NCBI RefSeq assembly: GCF_002078875.1 | Contig: NC_034413.1 | Span: 60,136,433-60,200,432, forward strand | DNA: 64,000 nt | Direction of reading: 5' to 3' | Source: Numida meleagris | Lineage: Eukaryota > Chordata > Aves > Galliformes > Numididae | Part shown: piece by piece, positions 1 to 12,099 of the stretch | Layout of the letters: every line of letters starts with the position of its first letter | How positions within the stretch are numbered: position 1 is the stretch's first letter | The notes under the pieces: generated by a model | Databases searched by the model: none | Told to the model about the DNA's origin: nothing | The model's input: only the letters and a program-made list of their open reading frames with translations | Made by a program: the position numbers and the translations under genes

Positions 1-930
1 GGCAGAATATAAACACCTTAAAGTTTATCAGGACTTTGGGAGATGTTTATTACTTTAGTCTTACTAAGCCCTTATCGCAAAAGGAAAAATACAGAAATTG
101 GAAGGTGGGTATTTTGCTTATCAGCAGAGATAAGCATGGTGAGATTCAATCACTGTAAAAAGGCAGATGTTTTGATCTGCGAAGGTATGACAAATCGACC
201 ATTTATAACACAGGTTCATATGTATATAAGATCAAGGAGGATTGGGGTGCTCATCTAGTCTTTCTGTAACACCATCAGAGGACTTTCCTGTACTTAAGCC
301 CATGCGTATCCAGTGATGAGTCCTAGACTACAGCAGATCTTCTGGCAAAGTTCTCTGAACAAAATGTCAGCTCTGCAGTGTAAGAGAGTCCATCACCGTC
401 CCAAACCCAGTGCTCTTCTCTGCTGAAGCCAGGAGCCTTGTTACTGATCTGAATTTCTTGTTTTACTTTTAGCTGTTAGTTCCTGTATTTGGTATCATGC
501 AACTATGATTGATTTAGCAATAGGTTCTTGTAATGTCCCCTATCTCTGGGTCAAAGAGCATCAATTATCAAATTTCTCTTGGTTAAATGTATATATTAGT
601 AACACCGATGAGTCATCCCACAAACACCCGCCTGTTAAGCTCACTCTCATTACTGTTGTGGATCGCACTGTTGTCTGCAGTTCTCATCTTTTGGCTTGAA
701 TCATGAGTGTCGTGTTCCATTAACAGCCAATTTGGGGTTTGTCAGAGAGACGTTATAATCTTCCAAATTTTGCTTGGACAAACACGTACTGCTTTAGCTG
801 CTCTGATACCAGCAGCCTCCATAGAACTTGGCACTCACTGTTTGCCCACCGTGAACTTCAAATCACCTTCAGTCAGTGTTTTTCAAAACACAGTCTTCAT
901 TTTAATCATTTTCCCCGTGTATGGCCATGT

Positions 931-946
931 ATGTATGGCCATACAT
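931..946. repeat. 16-base perfect palindrome
   Basis: ATGTATGGCCATACAT equals its own reverse complement. A partial copy (GTATGGCCATGT, 919-930) lies directly before it, so the locus is a small tandem of palindromic units. No function is implied by sequence alone. Confidence 0.8.
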
Positions 947-3008
947 GTGGTTGCTTGAAAACAGATAATTTTTGTATCCAACCCATCTGGTGTTAGAGAA
1001 GCCAGACACTGGTACAAAGTGATCATCTTTATTTGCTGCATCTGCAGTCGTTTGTCATTGACAAACTTCATCACTCTGTTTTTGTATCCCATTGCTGGAC
1101 GTGAAATGATTCTAACTCTCTGATCACATGAATGTTACCGCCAGATTCAGCAATACTGGTCAGAGCTAATTGGTGTATTAAACGGACTATTCCACTTGTT
1201 TATTACTTGAGTTCACAACGTTAGAGTCTACACAATTAAAGAATCTCTTCTCTTTGAGTCCCTTGGTACCTTGATTAATTTTAATCTTGACATCTTGATT
1301 TCTGGCTAAATGAGTGCTCATTTTCACCCTTGTCTTTTGTCATTAGCTTAATACCCTCCTGAATACTGTAGCTTGTCTCCTGAAAGACTTATTCCCTTCC
1401 ACTGAAATGATAACCAGCCACGCTGTACACTCTTTTTTTCTGTGCAGAAGATGGACCTACAATGCTGAAAACTGAGACACTGCCTTTCATACTTAGCTGA
1501 TAATTTCTGGAATTGCAAAGAGCACTTTAACCTGTATTGCAGCTTGCAGAAATGAATGCTGTTTTCATTCAGAGTGTTCATTTCATTTTCCTTCATATAA
1601 AATTCCTTTCAATGACTTGGTGGTTTCCGAATCTTTCTTCGCCGATGCACTCGGTCTCCTTGTGGACTACGCTGCGTTGCAGTTTATGGGTATGTCCCGT
1701 GTAGCTCTTTTCTGTCCTACTAGTTGGATGGTCAATACTTTGACAGTTTGGGAGTGTGCAAATGCCAGTGAGTGACTCCTTGTTCCTTGTGAAGTTGCTC
1801 CAGATCACCTCCAGAGGTCCCATCCGACCCCAAACAGTCTGCGATTCTGTCACAAACTCTTCTCCCAGCCCCATCTGGAGCAGTTTTCTCCGTTCTCCAG
1901 TTTATGAACTGCCAACCATTTTATGTGGTCCGCATCCTGCAGTCTTATAAAGACAATATGTGTTTCTACCCAGCTTGGAATAGCAGCTTTTGTGGTGTGT
2001 GTTCAGTTGAGGAAAACGAGCCAATTGAAGTGTTGCTTTTTTGTTTTTAATTACATTCTTGTTTCCTTCCCAGGCTTCTATCTTCTACATACTTACACGT
2101 GTGCCTCTGGAGGGAAGATTCAATAGACTGATGAAGTTAACTGAAACGTTTAAAAATAAACCAAAGTTTTGTAATGTAACATGTTTTGAAAGAACCCAGT
2201 TGCTATAGGGATTTTTGCAGCAATGCAATCCTTCATCTTTAATTTATCAAAGCAGAGGCTTTACATTCCTTGAGCCAAATGATAGTTTTCTTACCCAAGC
2301 TTTGGGGACTGTTCAATGTCATCTAGATGGACTAGTTACTACAGGACAGCATTACTCATCCCACCCATACATAAAGGAACCCATTATACTTCACTGCATG
2401 TGGCTTGTGTTCAGGGTTTCATTCATGAGAGTTGAAAGTGTCCAAACTGCTGCAGTAAAGAAGTGAAACCCTGAGAAGATTCTCCTTCAGTCATTACCAG
2501 CCAACAGAACGTTCACTTCCACCTTCTCAAAAACTCACCCTAATCTCTCTGATTTCAAGGCAGCTCTTTTTCTCCTGGCGAAACCTCCTGCATTGGCCCT
2601 CACCTGCTCTGTGGAACCTGCACGGACATCTCAGTTTGGAATCAGACTTGCTGTTCCACTTTAACATGCACAATTTATTTTCTTTATATCTCTTACTCAT
2701 AGACCTGCTGAAAAGTCAATAGGTTAATTATTACCGATTTGGAATTATAGACTAATTTTGTTGTAAAGAGCTTAACTGCTGGTTTTAATGCAATCCGTGT
2801 TCAGCTGCTACCCACCCAGGTAAACCTGCCAGGCGCCATAGATGGTTTATCTGACACGTTAGCTATTAACAGCTTCTGCTCTTGTTAGAGCATGAAGACT
2901 TGATCAAGTTCTTCCTGTTCGTTTTGCTTTTTTTTTTTTTTCCTCTTCTTACTCTTTTTGTGTAAAGGTTTCTTAAAATTAGAACAATACTTTTTTTTTT
3001 CGTTAAAT

Positions 3009-3024
3009 ACACACACACACACAC
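3009..3024. repeat. (AC)8 microsatellite
   Basis: Eight uninterrupted AC units, preceded by a T-rich block from 2991 and followed by further homopolymer sequence (T-run and C-run near 3041-3056). Confidence 0.9.
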
Positions 3025-4798
3025 ATATGGAATGTTTGTCTTTTTTTCCCCCCCCTTTTCTGAGGGGGAAAAAGTTCTACAAAAAACAACAGAAAATTCC
3101 ATTACAGGAAATTGAAAACCTCTTAGGATTTACATCAAAAACACATACTTAGAGAAGTCTTTTGCCAAAATTCTCCCTCCATTACAACAACAACAAAGCA
3201 AACAAAAGTAAAATCAAGTGAAGATTCATGGATTAATTCTAACGGTGACGCATCACTTTTGAGCAGTTTTTGTTTACCTGGTGGCATCCTCCCATATTTT
3301 TGCAGCAAGTTAACACAGAGTCTGAATGCAGGAGTGTCTTCATTATCTTCTTTGACAGTTTTTCACAGGTTGGAATTTGTGTAATAAAAAATTTCTCATG
3401 ATAAGACAAGTAGGATTGGCTTAGAAAAAGTAAGACTTTGTTTTCCTGTTCCACCACAAAAGAGTCTTCCCTCCAGCCCCCACTCCTCCATCTTCTCAGT
3501 TCTTCCAAAGTAAGAAACGAAGATAACTTCTGAGAGAGAAAGGAAAGTTGAGTACCCCAGCCTGCATGTCTCAGCATGGACCAATGCCGAATCTGCGTCT
3601 GGTTTTGAGCTTTTGTGTCTGCTCCTATGTTTTGATGATGTATTATAGTTGTTTTTAACCCAGCATCTAAAAGATAATTTCTGTTCAAGGCTCCAAGGTT
3701 GGCAGCTTGAAAATCTACTTGAAGTGGGGAAATGATTCAAGTTTATCTGATGCTTTATAAATCGGTCTTATTTGTAAGGAAACAGTAACATTAAAGCGAC
3801 AGTGTTCATGAAAAACACCAAATCAGCAGATTAAACCCAAAGAAGTGTGAGTTCCTTTATTGCATGCCGTATCCTATCCAGTAACCACAGCTTGTAAAGT
3901 AAATGGCTTTAGTAAGGGAAAAAAAACATTTATATTTCAATTCTGTGGCCTCAGTGTTGGCATCTGGTGCCCACGAGTGTCCTAGGATAACCTGGCCTCT
4001 GGCTGTCATTCCTGAAAAGCACAGGGCTCCTGCAGGTCCTGTGCCACCTCCGCCAGCCCCGTGCAGGATCTGTGTTGCAGGGCACTGGGGTACCATAGTG
4101 CGGACCGCTGCTTTGCACTCTTGCAGCCCAATGACCGCTTGGTGTCTGGTCACTGCTGGAAAGCTTCCAAGGAGTACCCAGCTGGGGAATGCTGGCTCTG
4201 GAGCAGGAAGCTGAATACCTCAATTCCTTGCAGATGGTGATCATTTCTGACCACTGCCACAAACTCTACTGACCTTGTCTGATAAAAGTGGAAGGTCACT
4301 GCGGTCTTTGCAAGTAGGGACAGCAGCTGGGGCTCTTTCTCAGGTGTATCTCATATTGCTTCCCATCACACACCTGGCACTGTGTGAAGTGCATCCTTGC
4401 ATCTTGTTGGAGGTGGAGTGCACCAGCAGGCTGCATTCCTTGGAGCTCTATGCAGGGTACAGCTCTTTCACCAGAGGCTCTTTCGTTTCTCCATTTTGCT
4501 TCCTTGCAGGTTCTCTGAATATTTTGTGCTTCTCATCCTTCTGTGCTGTGCCTCCCTTCCATGCTAGATACCATGTCATGATGTGTCTTCATCTCCCGTG
4601 GTAGCACCTCTTTTTGCAGTCTCTTTCTCTTTCTTTCCAATGCCACTGTTTTGTGTCTTTGTCCACAGGATTTACCAATGCCTGTCCCTCAATTTACTCA
4701 TTTTCTTCAGTAAGTTCTTTCCTACTCTAGTCTCTAAGGTCATCCTTCCCTCCCATTATTTATGCTTCTTTGCTATCTCCCATGCTTGTCTCCATCTT

Positions 4799-4972
4799 AG
4801 AATCATAGAATCATTTGAGTTGGAAGGGACCCTTAATGGTCATCTGGTCCAACTCCCCTGCAATGAACAGGGACACCTACATCTCCATCAGGTGCTCAGA
4901 GCCTGGTCCACCCTGACCTGGGATGTCTCCAGGGGCGGGGCATCCACCACCTCTGTGGGCAACCTATTCCTT
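4799..4972 (-). mobile_element. CR1 LINE, 3' fragment, antisense
   Basis: The + strand starts AGAATCATAGAATCA and continues GAGTTGGAAGGGACC, TGGTCCAACTCCCCTGC and GATGTCTCCAGGGGCGGGGCATCCACCACC. This is the reverse complement of the CR1 3' UTR, with the element's 3' terminus at the left. Only about 170 bases remain, a typical 5'-truncated non-autonomous copy. CR1 is the dominant retroposon of birds. Similarity fades after CAACCTATTCC near 4971. Confidence 0.92.
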
Positions 4973-5938
4973 TAAGAACCCTTTACTCATTTTACATCCC
5001 ACAGTCGTCTGTGCCAGCATCCCTCCTTCCCTCCCATCTCCTTCCCATCATGCATTTCCCATACCTCACCTACTTTCTTTACCTCAGTGGGCAGAGTGGT
5101 GCTCAGTGGGGCCTGGAACATTCCGATGTTCTGGAATTGGTTGGAGGTGATATTCAGAGGTGATCACATTACAGAGGAATGCTGCCAAGAGCCAGGCAGT
5201 CCCGGCTGCACCCTGACCCCTCACAGCGAGGCAGGAGTGCTCCTTCCCCATGCTTTTGCTTTGCCATTGCCATATGGAAAAGACAGATGGTGTTGATCAG
5301 GAAGTTCATCTAGAAGCATATCTGTTTCATGCCATACGTGTAAGATTTGTTCATTAAACTTAGAACTCTCATTTAAAGCCAATTAACAGAGTGATTTGAA
5401 GAGACTTGTTGTTTTTGAAGTTCAAAAGAGATGCTAAGTCTCTGATTTCAGTCTTTGTACATTCCAGAGCCTGTATAACTATTGCAGTGTTGCCAGCTCT
5501 CCTGGTTGGTTGTTTTTTTTTTTTTTTTTTTTTTTTTTTGTCACACTCCCCCACCCCCCCAACACCCCTTTCCCCCCACACACTTTTTGGAGTAATTTGA
5601 TTTTTGCCATGGGCTGGAACCGCTTGGTGAAGCCTTATGAGCCACCAGCTGTCTGGCCAGTTTTAGCCCTACATTTGGAGCAGGGCTTGCAGAACTTGTT
5701 TGTCTTTCTATTCCCTTTGCTGAAAGCTCCTTCCTTTTCTTCCTTCTCGTATTGCTCTCCTCTAAGTAGGAGCTGGGGAAGGAGGTAAAACAAGGGAAGC
5801 CCTGAGCTGCACTGTGCCCTCTTAACACCACTTCTGTCAACATGAGATCATCTTTGCTTCCTTTGTGCCCTCCCCACAGCATCTCCCAGAAGGGGTGAGG
5901 ACCCACCACAGAAGCCTTACCAAGCTTAGCAGAATTGT
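4973..5938. other. Non-coding spacer between two CR1 fragments
   Basis: Apart from the T/C tract at 5513-5577 there is no recognisable gene or repeat. Open frames of 60-120 codons across the tract are shadows of low-complexity sequence. Confidence 0.5.
5513..5577. repeat. T27 run followed by a C-rich tract (minus-strand G-quadruplex motif)
   Basis: Twenty-seven consecutive T (5513-5539) are followed by C-runs at 5548-5552 (five), 5554-5560 (seven), 5565-5568 (four) and 5572-5577 (six). On the minus strand these are four G-runs with loops of one to four bases, a canonical quadruplex pattern. The whole block is almost entirely pyrimidine on +. Confidence 0.85.
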
Positions 5939-6120
5939 AGAATCACAGAATGGCTGGGAGTGGAAGAATTCCCCAAGATCATCCAGTCCCAACCCCCTGC
6001 CGCGGGCAGGGTTGCCAGCCACTAAATCAGGCACCAGCTCAGGCTGCCCAGGGCCCCATCCAACCCTGCCATGAGCACCTCCAGGGATGGGGGCAGCCAC
6101 AACTGGTGCAGCAGGGGCTT
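5939..6120 (-). mobile_element. CR1 LINE, 3' fragment, antisense
   Basis: It begins AATCACAGAATGGCTGGGAGTGG and runs through CCCCCTGCCGCGGGCAGGGTTGCCAGCCACTAAATCAGGC, GCTCAGGCTGCCCAGGGCCCCATCC and CACCTCCAGGGATGGGG. This is the reverse complement of a CR1 3' region from a different subfamily than the copy at 4799. Truncated at about 180 bases. Confidence 0.9.
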
Positions 6121-9100
6121 CCAAGCAGACAGCTATTGCTTTACGTGTTTCCCCTCCCCCCCACGCACAGGGCTACTTTCCAGGTGTTACCAACCCTGGA
6201 GGATCCCAGAACTGATTGGCTCTGAATTAACATTTATTCTACTTCTACCTGAGATTGCTGTTCTGTGAACACTCTGTAGATCCTTCAGCACCAGGCAGCA
6301 TGTTTGGATAGTCCCAGCACTGAGTAGTGGCATGCGGACAGAGAGGTTGTTCCTTAGTAATTTGAAGCTGTTGCTGATATAAAAGAAAATAGAGGGGTCA
6401 GATTTTGCTCTGGTATAGAGCCTATGACTTCACTGAGTTAACTGCTGCTACTTCCGTGTAACTGAGAACATAATTTGGCTCAAACCCTGGGAGACTGAAA
6501 AAGATCACAGCAGCCACTGTATTAAGGCAGTGTTCAGAACGGTTGGCTCGCGCTGAATTTCATAAGCGGATCGTGTATTCAGAAGGCTTTAGCTCTAGAA
6601 CACAATCCCCTGCAAAAGAAGAGCTGGTGGGACCGTCTCTTTGTTTATCCTAACTAAAAAGCTGCTAGGAGGAGCTGCCAAATGCTGCGTTGTGTCAGTG
6701 CATGGGAGGCGGGCAGAACCCACAGGTGCTCAAGGGCAGGGCTTGGTGGGGTTGTCCCAGCTGCCGTGGGTCGCGCTAGGAGCCGTCAGCAGTGGGGCTT
6801 TGTCCCAACTGTGCGGTGCCGGGGTCAGGAGTGGGCACGTCCCAACCCTGTTCTTTTGTGGGTGCTGGTTAGAGTCACCCCATGCTGGTGCATAATCTTT
6901 GAGCAGACGTGGCTAAAATCGGTGATTGGTATTTGACAGAAGAGCCCGCTGGGGGAAATACCTGTTTTCTGCTCTGTCCAGGGGAGGAAAAGGGGGTTCC
7001 TGCTGAAAGAGAAATCCCAAATTAAGGAAATGTCTTTTCAAGAAAAGGATGTGGGGGGTGGCGGGGTGAGGGTATGTCTGATGAGGATCTGCTTATCCCC
7101 AGAGTTGCTAGCAGTCCTTTTCAGGCTGATGTCCTCCAAGAGACAGGCATTTTGGGACAGCACTCTCAACTATTGCCCAAGCACTTAGCAGGAGGGATTG
7201 TTTTATTAGGAAAGTTTATGGCTCCTGGTTTTCCCTCAAAGGCAAATGTGACTTTGTTGTTTTTAATTCTGCTGGGATTTCTCCCTTTTAATATACAACG
7301 CAGCTGTTAAAATAGCTGGGGTTGTCCAGGGCAAATCATATAGCACTTTCCTTGTTCAGATCTCAGATGGCTGCCTTTTTAGTGTCGCTGCAGAATTATA
7401 TTACAGGGCATATGAATAGTGCCGGTATTAGTGTCAAAATCAATTACCCAACCCTTCTCCTGCAGAGAAAGCTACAAACCTTAGGAACAATCTGAGTAAT
7501 CCATTTTGGGTTTCTAATTCTGAGTAATGACGGAGGGCAGGGACTTGTGCTTGAATAAGTGCATGGGGTCTTTCTCCGTACAGTCTCTCCTAAATGCATG
7601 CTCTTTACAGGAAAATGCAGGCTCCCTGTGAAACCTTTTTTCATGCCAAATGTCTCACTGCTGAGATTAATCTGTCACTGAATTTATAAGTTCTGTGCGG
7701 CACAGAGCAGCGAGAAAAGTTTAGCATTGAACAGAAAGCAAACCGTACATTGCTTAAAAAATGAATGCTGTGCTCCTGGATAGCGTGGATTGAGTGCCTC
7801 CATCCATATATCTTCTCGTTCCAGTAATAAAAATACTTCCATAGGATTGTGCCTCCAAGTATCTCATAGCACCTTGCGAATAGGGCAGATATGGTGCTGG
7901 TGCCCCTTTGCTCTCTGGTCCCTGCCCTGCTCTGTAGGCGTTGCTGTGAGCAGGATGGCATCTGGCTGGGGAGATGCATGTGCCCCCTGCGCTGGGACAG
8001 TCAGCTCTGGTATGGGCAGCTCTTGAAGGAGAGCAGCTTCTGGACACTTCCTGGGAGGAAGGCTCCAAAAGTGGGAGCCTCTAGCAGCCCTGCCCCGAGC
8101 AGCTTCACAAAACAAAAATAATTACAGGCTTATTATCCTAAATCCTGGAAGATTAGAGTTGATGCTTTTTTTTTTTTTTTTTTTTGCTAATCTAGTATTA
8201 GGGAAGGATTTACCTGTTTAATACTGCCATTTATTTGAATCACTCAATTTTACTTCCTATTATTTTTTTTTAATTCCGATTTCATTTGAAAAGAAAGCAT
8301 ACAGCTACAGATGCCAGATTTGTAGACGTGGACCTGATCTCTTGTCAAATTTGGGTTGGATGAATGACACATCTGAAAAGCTGGATCCCTACTGAGGTGT
8401 CTGTGGCAGGGTTTAAAGATGCCACTTGAGGCACCTCTCCGGAGAAGAAAACACAGCTCTGATCTACACGCTTCACCAGAGAACAGTTTCTGTTTCCAGT
8501 TTCCCCCTCCCTTCCCCTCCCGCTGCCCCCTAAGGAAGCCTCCCGTGGGGTCAGGGCAGCCCAGGGGTGCGAGGGCGAGCGGCTGGTTTCAAATGGGAGC
8601 ACAAAGCCCTGAAAGCAGAGACTAAGAAGAAACAGGTGGGGGCTCGTAAGGCAGCCTCTGAGGTTTGTTTGCTTAACGAACAGAAGCCAAGGCTGTCAGA
8701 CCTAGGTCAAATGCTCTTCCAGTTTGAGTGTATTTATTTCATACATGATCTGTAACCCAACCTGTTTTCTGGATTAAACGGCTGTAACGTCCTGGCCCCC
8801 AGGAACCCATCCTGTGTTTGCCACCAAGTCCAGCACATGCCGGGACAGGACCTCAGGGCCGCCTTGGTGCTCGCTGGAGCATCACTAAAGCCTGCAATTG
8901 CGTGGGTGTCATCGTTTCCAGTGTGAGCTTTGCTGTTTACAGCTGCAAACTGTGACTGCAGAGCCCTCGCTTAGTGGTGCCATCAATGGGGACTGTGCCT
9001 GTAAGGCTCCCGGGTTCACCATCCTGCTGGAGTGGTGCCATCAGGAATGGCAATGCATTCTTGGAATGGCCAGCTTGATAAGGCAGCTAGAAAGCAGTGG

Positions 9101-10449
9101 AGGAAGGAGCTTAGGACAGCTGGTCTTGAGCAGTGGAGAAATGCAGAGGATGTTGAACAGCGGGGGAATCTGGGAGAACAGGGCTGTGTGCCACCTCTGC
9201 TAAGCTGGGGAGGGTTGGAGCTTAGAGGTTGGCAATAAGGACCAACGATAGCAACGCCGTGTTTGTTTGGCATTTTGTTTTCTCTCTGGGAAGGTTTGAG
9301 TCGATACAATGGCAGTAAAGCTACCTGCGTGCAAAAAGAGTTCTCTGGTTTCGCAGCATCTTTTGGCTGCTCCATGTAACTCTGGTAAGAAGGATGCTCC
9401 AGAGCATCTCAGGAGTTGAAAAATTTGCATTTCAGAATTTGCATCTGAAAAATTGTAGGTCTGCATTAAAAATAGAAAGGAAAGGAGGAATTAGCGGTGG
9501 GTTTTCCCAGGCCCAGCCTGAAGCCAGGAGTGCCAGGCAGCTGTGGGTTCTGTGAAAACAGGAGTCAACTGGAGGTGCTGGAAATAAAACAAGTTAAAAT
9601 GGGGGAAGTGAAAGTGTTTGTATGCCTGCTCATTTAATAGAAACCCCTATTATGTGGCATACGGGATGCACGTATTATAGTTTTTTTTAGAGACAAGAGA
9701 AGTTTGAGACATGAACAAATAATCAAGCCAGCAAGAGGTTGAGAGCTGTTGTTTTTTTAAATGTTGTGTTCGGATTCCTTCTGTTTTGTGGAGCTTTCAC
9801 CTGTGCTTAATTTGCCATTTGTAACGAGGGGGAGGGGGGGGAAGCTGCAGCTGATTTTCCCCTGATCAGGAGAGAAAAATTTGCTTGGGAGGGAGAGGAA
9901 TTAATGGATGTTGGTCCTAACCACCCCTCATCTCTTCCAGACCTGCCGTGGTTTGCCCCTAATTACCACTGAAAAGGTGAGGGCATGAGTTCAGCACCAA
10001 GATACAGAATAAAAACCAGTCGGGAAAACAAACAAACCCAACTTTATATGTATTTTTATCTGTGTTACTGCCACTGGAAACATTTTAACTAACTGCCTTT
10101 TAGGTTGTGATGGGCTCGGTCTTTACACACGCTAAGCTCTGGCAGCTCACCTGTCCCTCAGTCCTGGAAAGCCTTTTATACCCATGTGCTTTATGATACA
10201 GGCTGAGTCTAAAAGAGGCAAAAAATATGTGTTGGTCCTGATCCCTTTAGGTTTTCAGCTGCTTGGAGCCACTCATATCCTTGTGGGGCTGAGCCCTTGT
10301 AGGCTGTGACTGACTGCTGTATTGGCTGTGTCTCTGCAGTTAGGAACCCAGGAAATCTTTGCTGCTTGCAGGTTACCTTTGAGCTCTGCTACTTCCTTTT
10401 TGTCTGCTTTGTGAGTGACCAGAACCTGGCTTTGTTCTATGTCCCGCAG
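6121..10449. other. Non-coding DNA directly upstream of the GLI2 exon
   Basis: No gene or interspersed repeat is recognised. A T20 run sits at 8166-8185, G-runs at 7052-7072 and 9827-9841, and an AT-rich motif-bearing stretch at about 7670-7870 could be regulatory. The last bases form the pyrimidine tract and AG acceptor for the GLI2 exon, so at least the 3' end is intronic if the gene model is right. Confidence 0.5.
8166..8185. repeat. T20 homopolymer
   Basis: Uninterrupted run of 20 T on the + strand with no flanking retroposon signature. Confidence 0.9.
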
Positions 10450-10479
10450 GGTTGCTGAGCTGGAAGATGAACGTCTAAG
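10450..10479 (+). other. GLI2: 5' UTR segment of the GLI2 exon with splice acceptor
   Basis: The bases before the start codon follow a pyrimidine-rich stretch ending CCCGCAG, so the exon most likely begins at 10450 after the AG at 10448-10449. This makes the exon 163 bases long with a 30-base leader, and implies at least one non-coding exon further upstream. A second acceptor-like CTCTGCAG at 10334-10341 is possible but would give a longer leader. Transcript data would decide the acceptor. Confidence 0.7.
10467..10478 (+). other. Minimal upstream ORF in the GLI2 leader
   Basis: An upstream ATG at 10467 opens a three-codon frame (Met-Asn-Val) closed by TAA at 10476-10478, one base before the GLI2 ATG. 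It is out of frame with GLI2 and has A at its -3 position, so scanning ribosomes could use it. Very short upstream ORFs ending this close to a start generally dampen initiation or force leaky scanning. A translational effect here is inference. Confidence 0.5.
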
Positions 10480-10612
10480 ATGGAAACTTCTGCTTCAACT
10501 GCTGCTGGGAAAAAAGAAGGAAAAGGTGCGGTTCTGGAGGGGGATGGCTTTACAGAGACGGGGAAGAAACCCACTCCTTTAGCAGCTGCAGGAGCAGCAG
10601 TGGCACAAGGAG
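10480..10612 (+). CDS. GLI2: GLI2 first coding exon (partial gene)
   Basis: This is the N-terminal coding exon of GLI2, the C2H2 zinc-finger transcription factor that acts in the nucleus as the main activator, and after processing a repressor, of Hedgehog target genes. The sequence shows 44 complete codons plus one base. The peptide starts METSAS, has GKK followed by P-x-PL at residues 28-34, then an alanine-rich stretch, and ends AAVAQG. From memory, human GLI2 has the same start, the same GKK-x-x-PL block, a longer alanine run and the same AQG at its exon junction; GLI1 and GLI3 start differently. The ATG context is strong (A at -3, G at +4) and TGA at 10468-10470 stops the frame upstream. 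The exon ends GGA G|GT, a phase-1 donor; reading on gives 16 intronic codons and a stop. The zinc fingers and activation domain lie in later exons outside the window. Confidence 0.9.
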
Positions 10613-10618
10613 GTACTT
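10613..10618 (+). other. GLI2: GLI2 splice donor
   Basis: GTACTT follows GAG at the end of the coding exon, giving an acceptable GAG|GTACTT 5' splice site. The phase-1 position, inside the codon after the AQG glycine, agrees with the expected GLI2 junction where the next exon starts within a valine codon. Confidence 0.75.
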
Positions 10619-12099
10619 TATGTTTTCCACACTTTGAAAGCAGCAGGGGTGTTTTTCATTAGACTGTAAGAATTTAATAAGTGCGGTGGCATCTGTCCTC
10701 CTGTGAACACGCTGAGTTTATTGGGGTTCTCGGCTGTCGGAGGTCATGGGAGTGGGAAGCTGTGTCACCACGTGGTGTCGGAACATCACTGCCCAATGAC
10801 TGCCACTCCTCGTGCACCATCCTATGGCTGGGTGGTGGGATGTGCCCATCAGAGAGCCCATCGCCACGGCCGCTGGGTAACCGGTGCTGCATGGTGGAGG
10901 GGCACGGTGTCAGCTGCTCCTCCATAGAGGGGTTAAAGTATGGCTGACCCTGTTATCAGGGTTGGGGAGGGTGTTGTGCAGTGGCTGTGATCCTGCTAAT
11001 GAGTTAAACAGACTGCATTGTCTTCATCTGTCACTGCTGAGATTTCACAGTGAGGGAGGAATTTGGGTCCTACCTTTGTGCAAGGGCTTCAGAGATAAAG
11101 ACCCTTCCATCTGTGTTGTTCCTGTTACATCAGAAAGAGTTCAGATCTTGGCTCTTTTTTCCATTAGTATTTCTGGCAAGGTTGTGGTCTTGCTGGTGTT
11201 GGAGTCCATTGGGAAGCTCTCACGCGTGGTTTCAGGGTCAGTTTTGATGGGTGTGATGCTGATGTTTTGGAGACACGCGGGCTTGGAGCAGGAAAGATTC
11301 TGTGCCACAAAGCCACATCCCTTGCTGACACACATGTGCGTGGAGCCTGCAGTTCTGCAGGGTGGTGCCTGGGCCCTTCCTGGTGGCTCCTGCTGTGGGA
11401 GGGTTGTGCCTGGTGGGGACCAGGACAGGGCGTATTTTCTATGTGGGGCATAAGAAGACAAACTTAGAAGGGACTGCACCAACTTGGATGTGACAGGGGA
11501 TATCCCAGCTGTGTAAACTTTGCAGGCAGCTTTTTGGTTGTTGTTTAAAATATACTTTATTGCTAGCCAGATTCTACCCCAAAATGAAGCCTTCCCCACC
11601 CCTTCCTTCACCACTCAATGGTTTCTCAGGAGTGCAGGATAATTCCTCTGCAGCCTTCTTTGTCTCTTACAAAGCCCATCTGGAGAGTTTGTGTTTTCTG
11701 TTGGCAGATCCTGGCCTAGAGTGCTTAAATCTTTGTCTCTCCTTTCTGTTCAACACCTTTGTTATCCAGTCTTCGTTTCCACTTTAACCTGGGAAGATTC
11801 AGTTGTACAGAATGAGGAAACAGCTGTTCTATATTCTATCAAATCAGTTCACAGCTTTGATAAATTCTGATAGCTAAAGGAAAGTGTTTCTTTAGCATGT
11901 GCTAAAACTCAAAGCCCACATATGTGCTATTGCAAATAAACACTTTCTTCCCATCTGGCACGTGCACTGGGAGTGCCTCTGACGAGGATGCAGCCTGTGC
12001 CACGTTCCCAGAGAGGTGATGGAAATCAGGGTTCCCCCCAGGTTGGGGTGTCTATCAGTCCGTTTGGTGCCCCAGGGACTGGGTTGGTTTTTAAGCGTC

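Larger units (their letters stand above)
1..4798. other. Non-coding DNA upstream of the GLI2 exon
   Basis: No gene is recognised here. The stretch is AT-leaning and unique-looking, with a T14 run (2928-2941), an AC microsatellite (3009-3024), short T- and C-runs near 2991-3056 and a palindrome at 931-946. The longest open frame is a 149-codon minus-strand ORF at 3239-3688 without any domain I recognise. No CpG island is evident, so the GLI2 promoter is probably outside the window. It is either a 5' intron of GLI2 or upstream flank. Confidence 0.5.

Noticed and set aside
3239..3688. 149-codon minus frame
   Set aside because: No recognisable domain and no promoter or splice signals. A shifted frame of similar length overlaps it.
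8450..8610. GC-richer patch as a possible CpG island or promoter
   Set aside because: Only about 150 bases, dominated by C-runs with few CpG dinucleotides. It is too small for a GLI2-type promoter island.
10884..11453. Longest open frame in the window, 189 codons on +
   Set aside because: No recognisable domain, composition rich in Cys/Gly/Trp typical of random frames, and long frames overlap it on the minus strand. It lies just inside the GLI2 intron.
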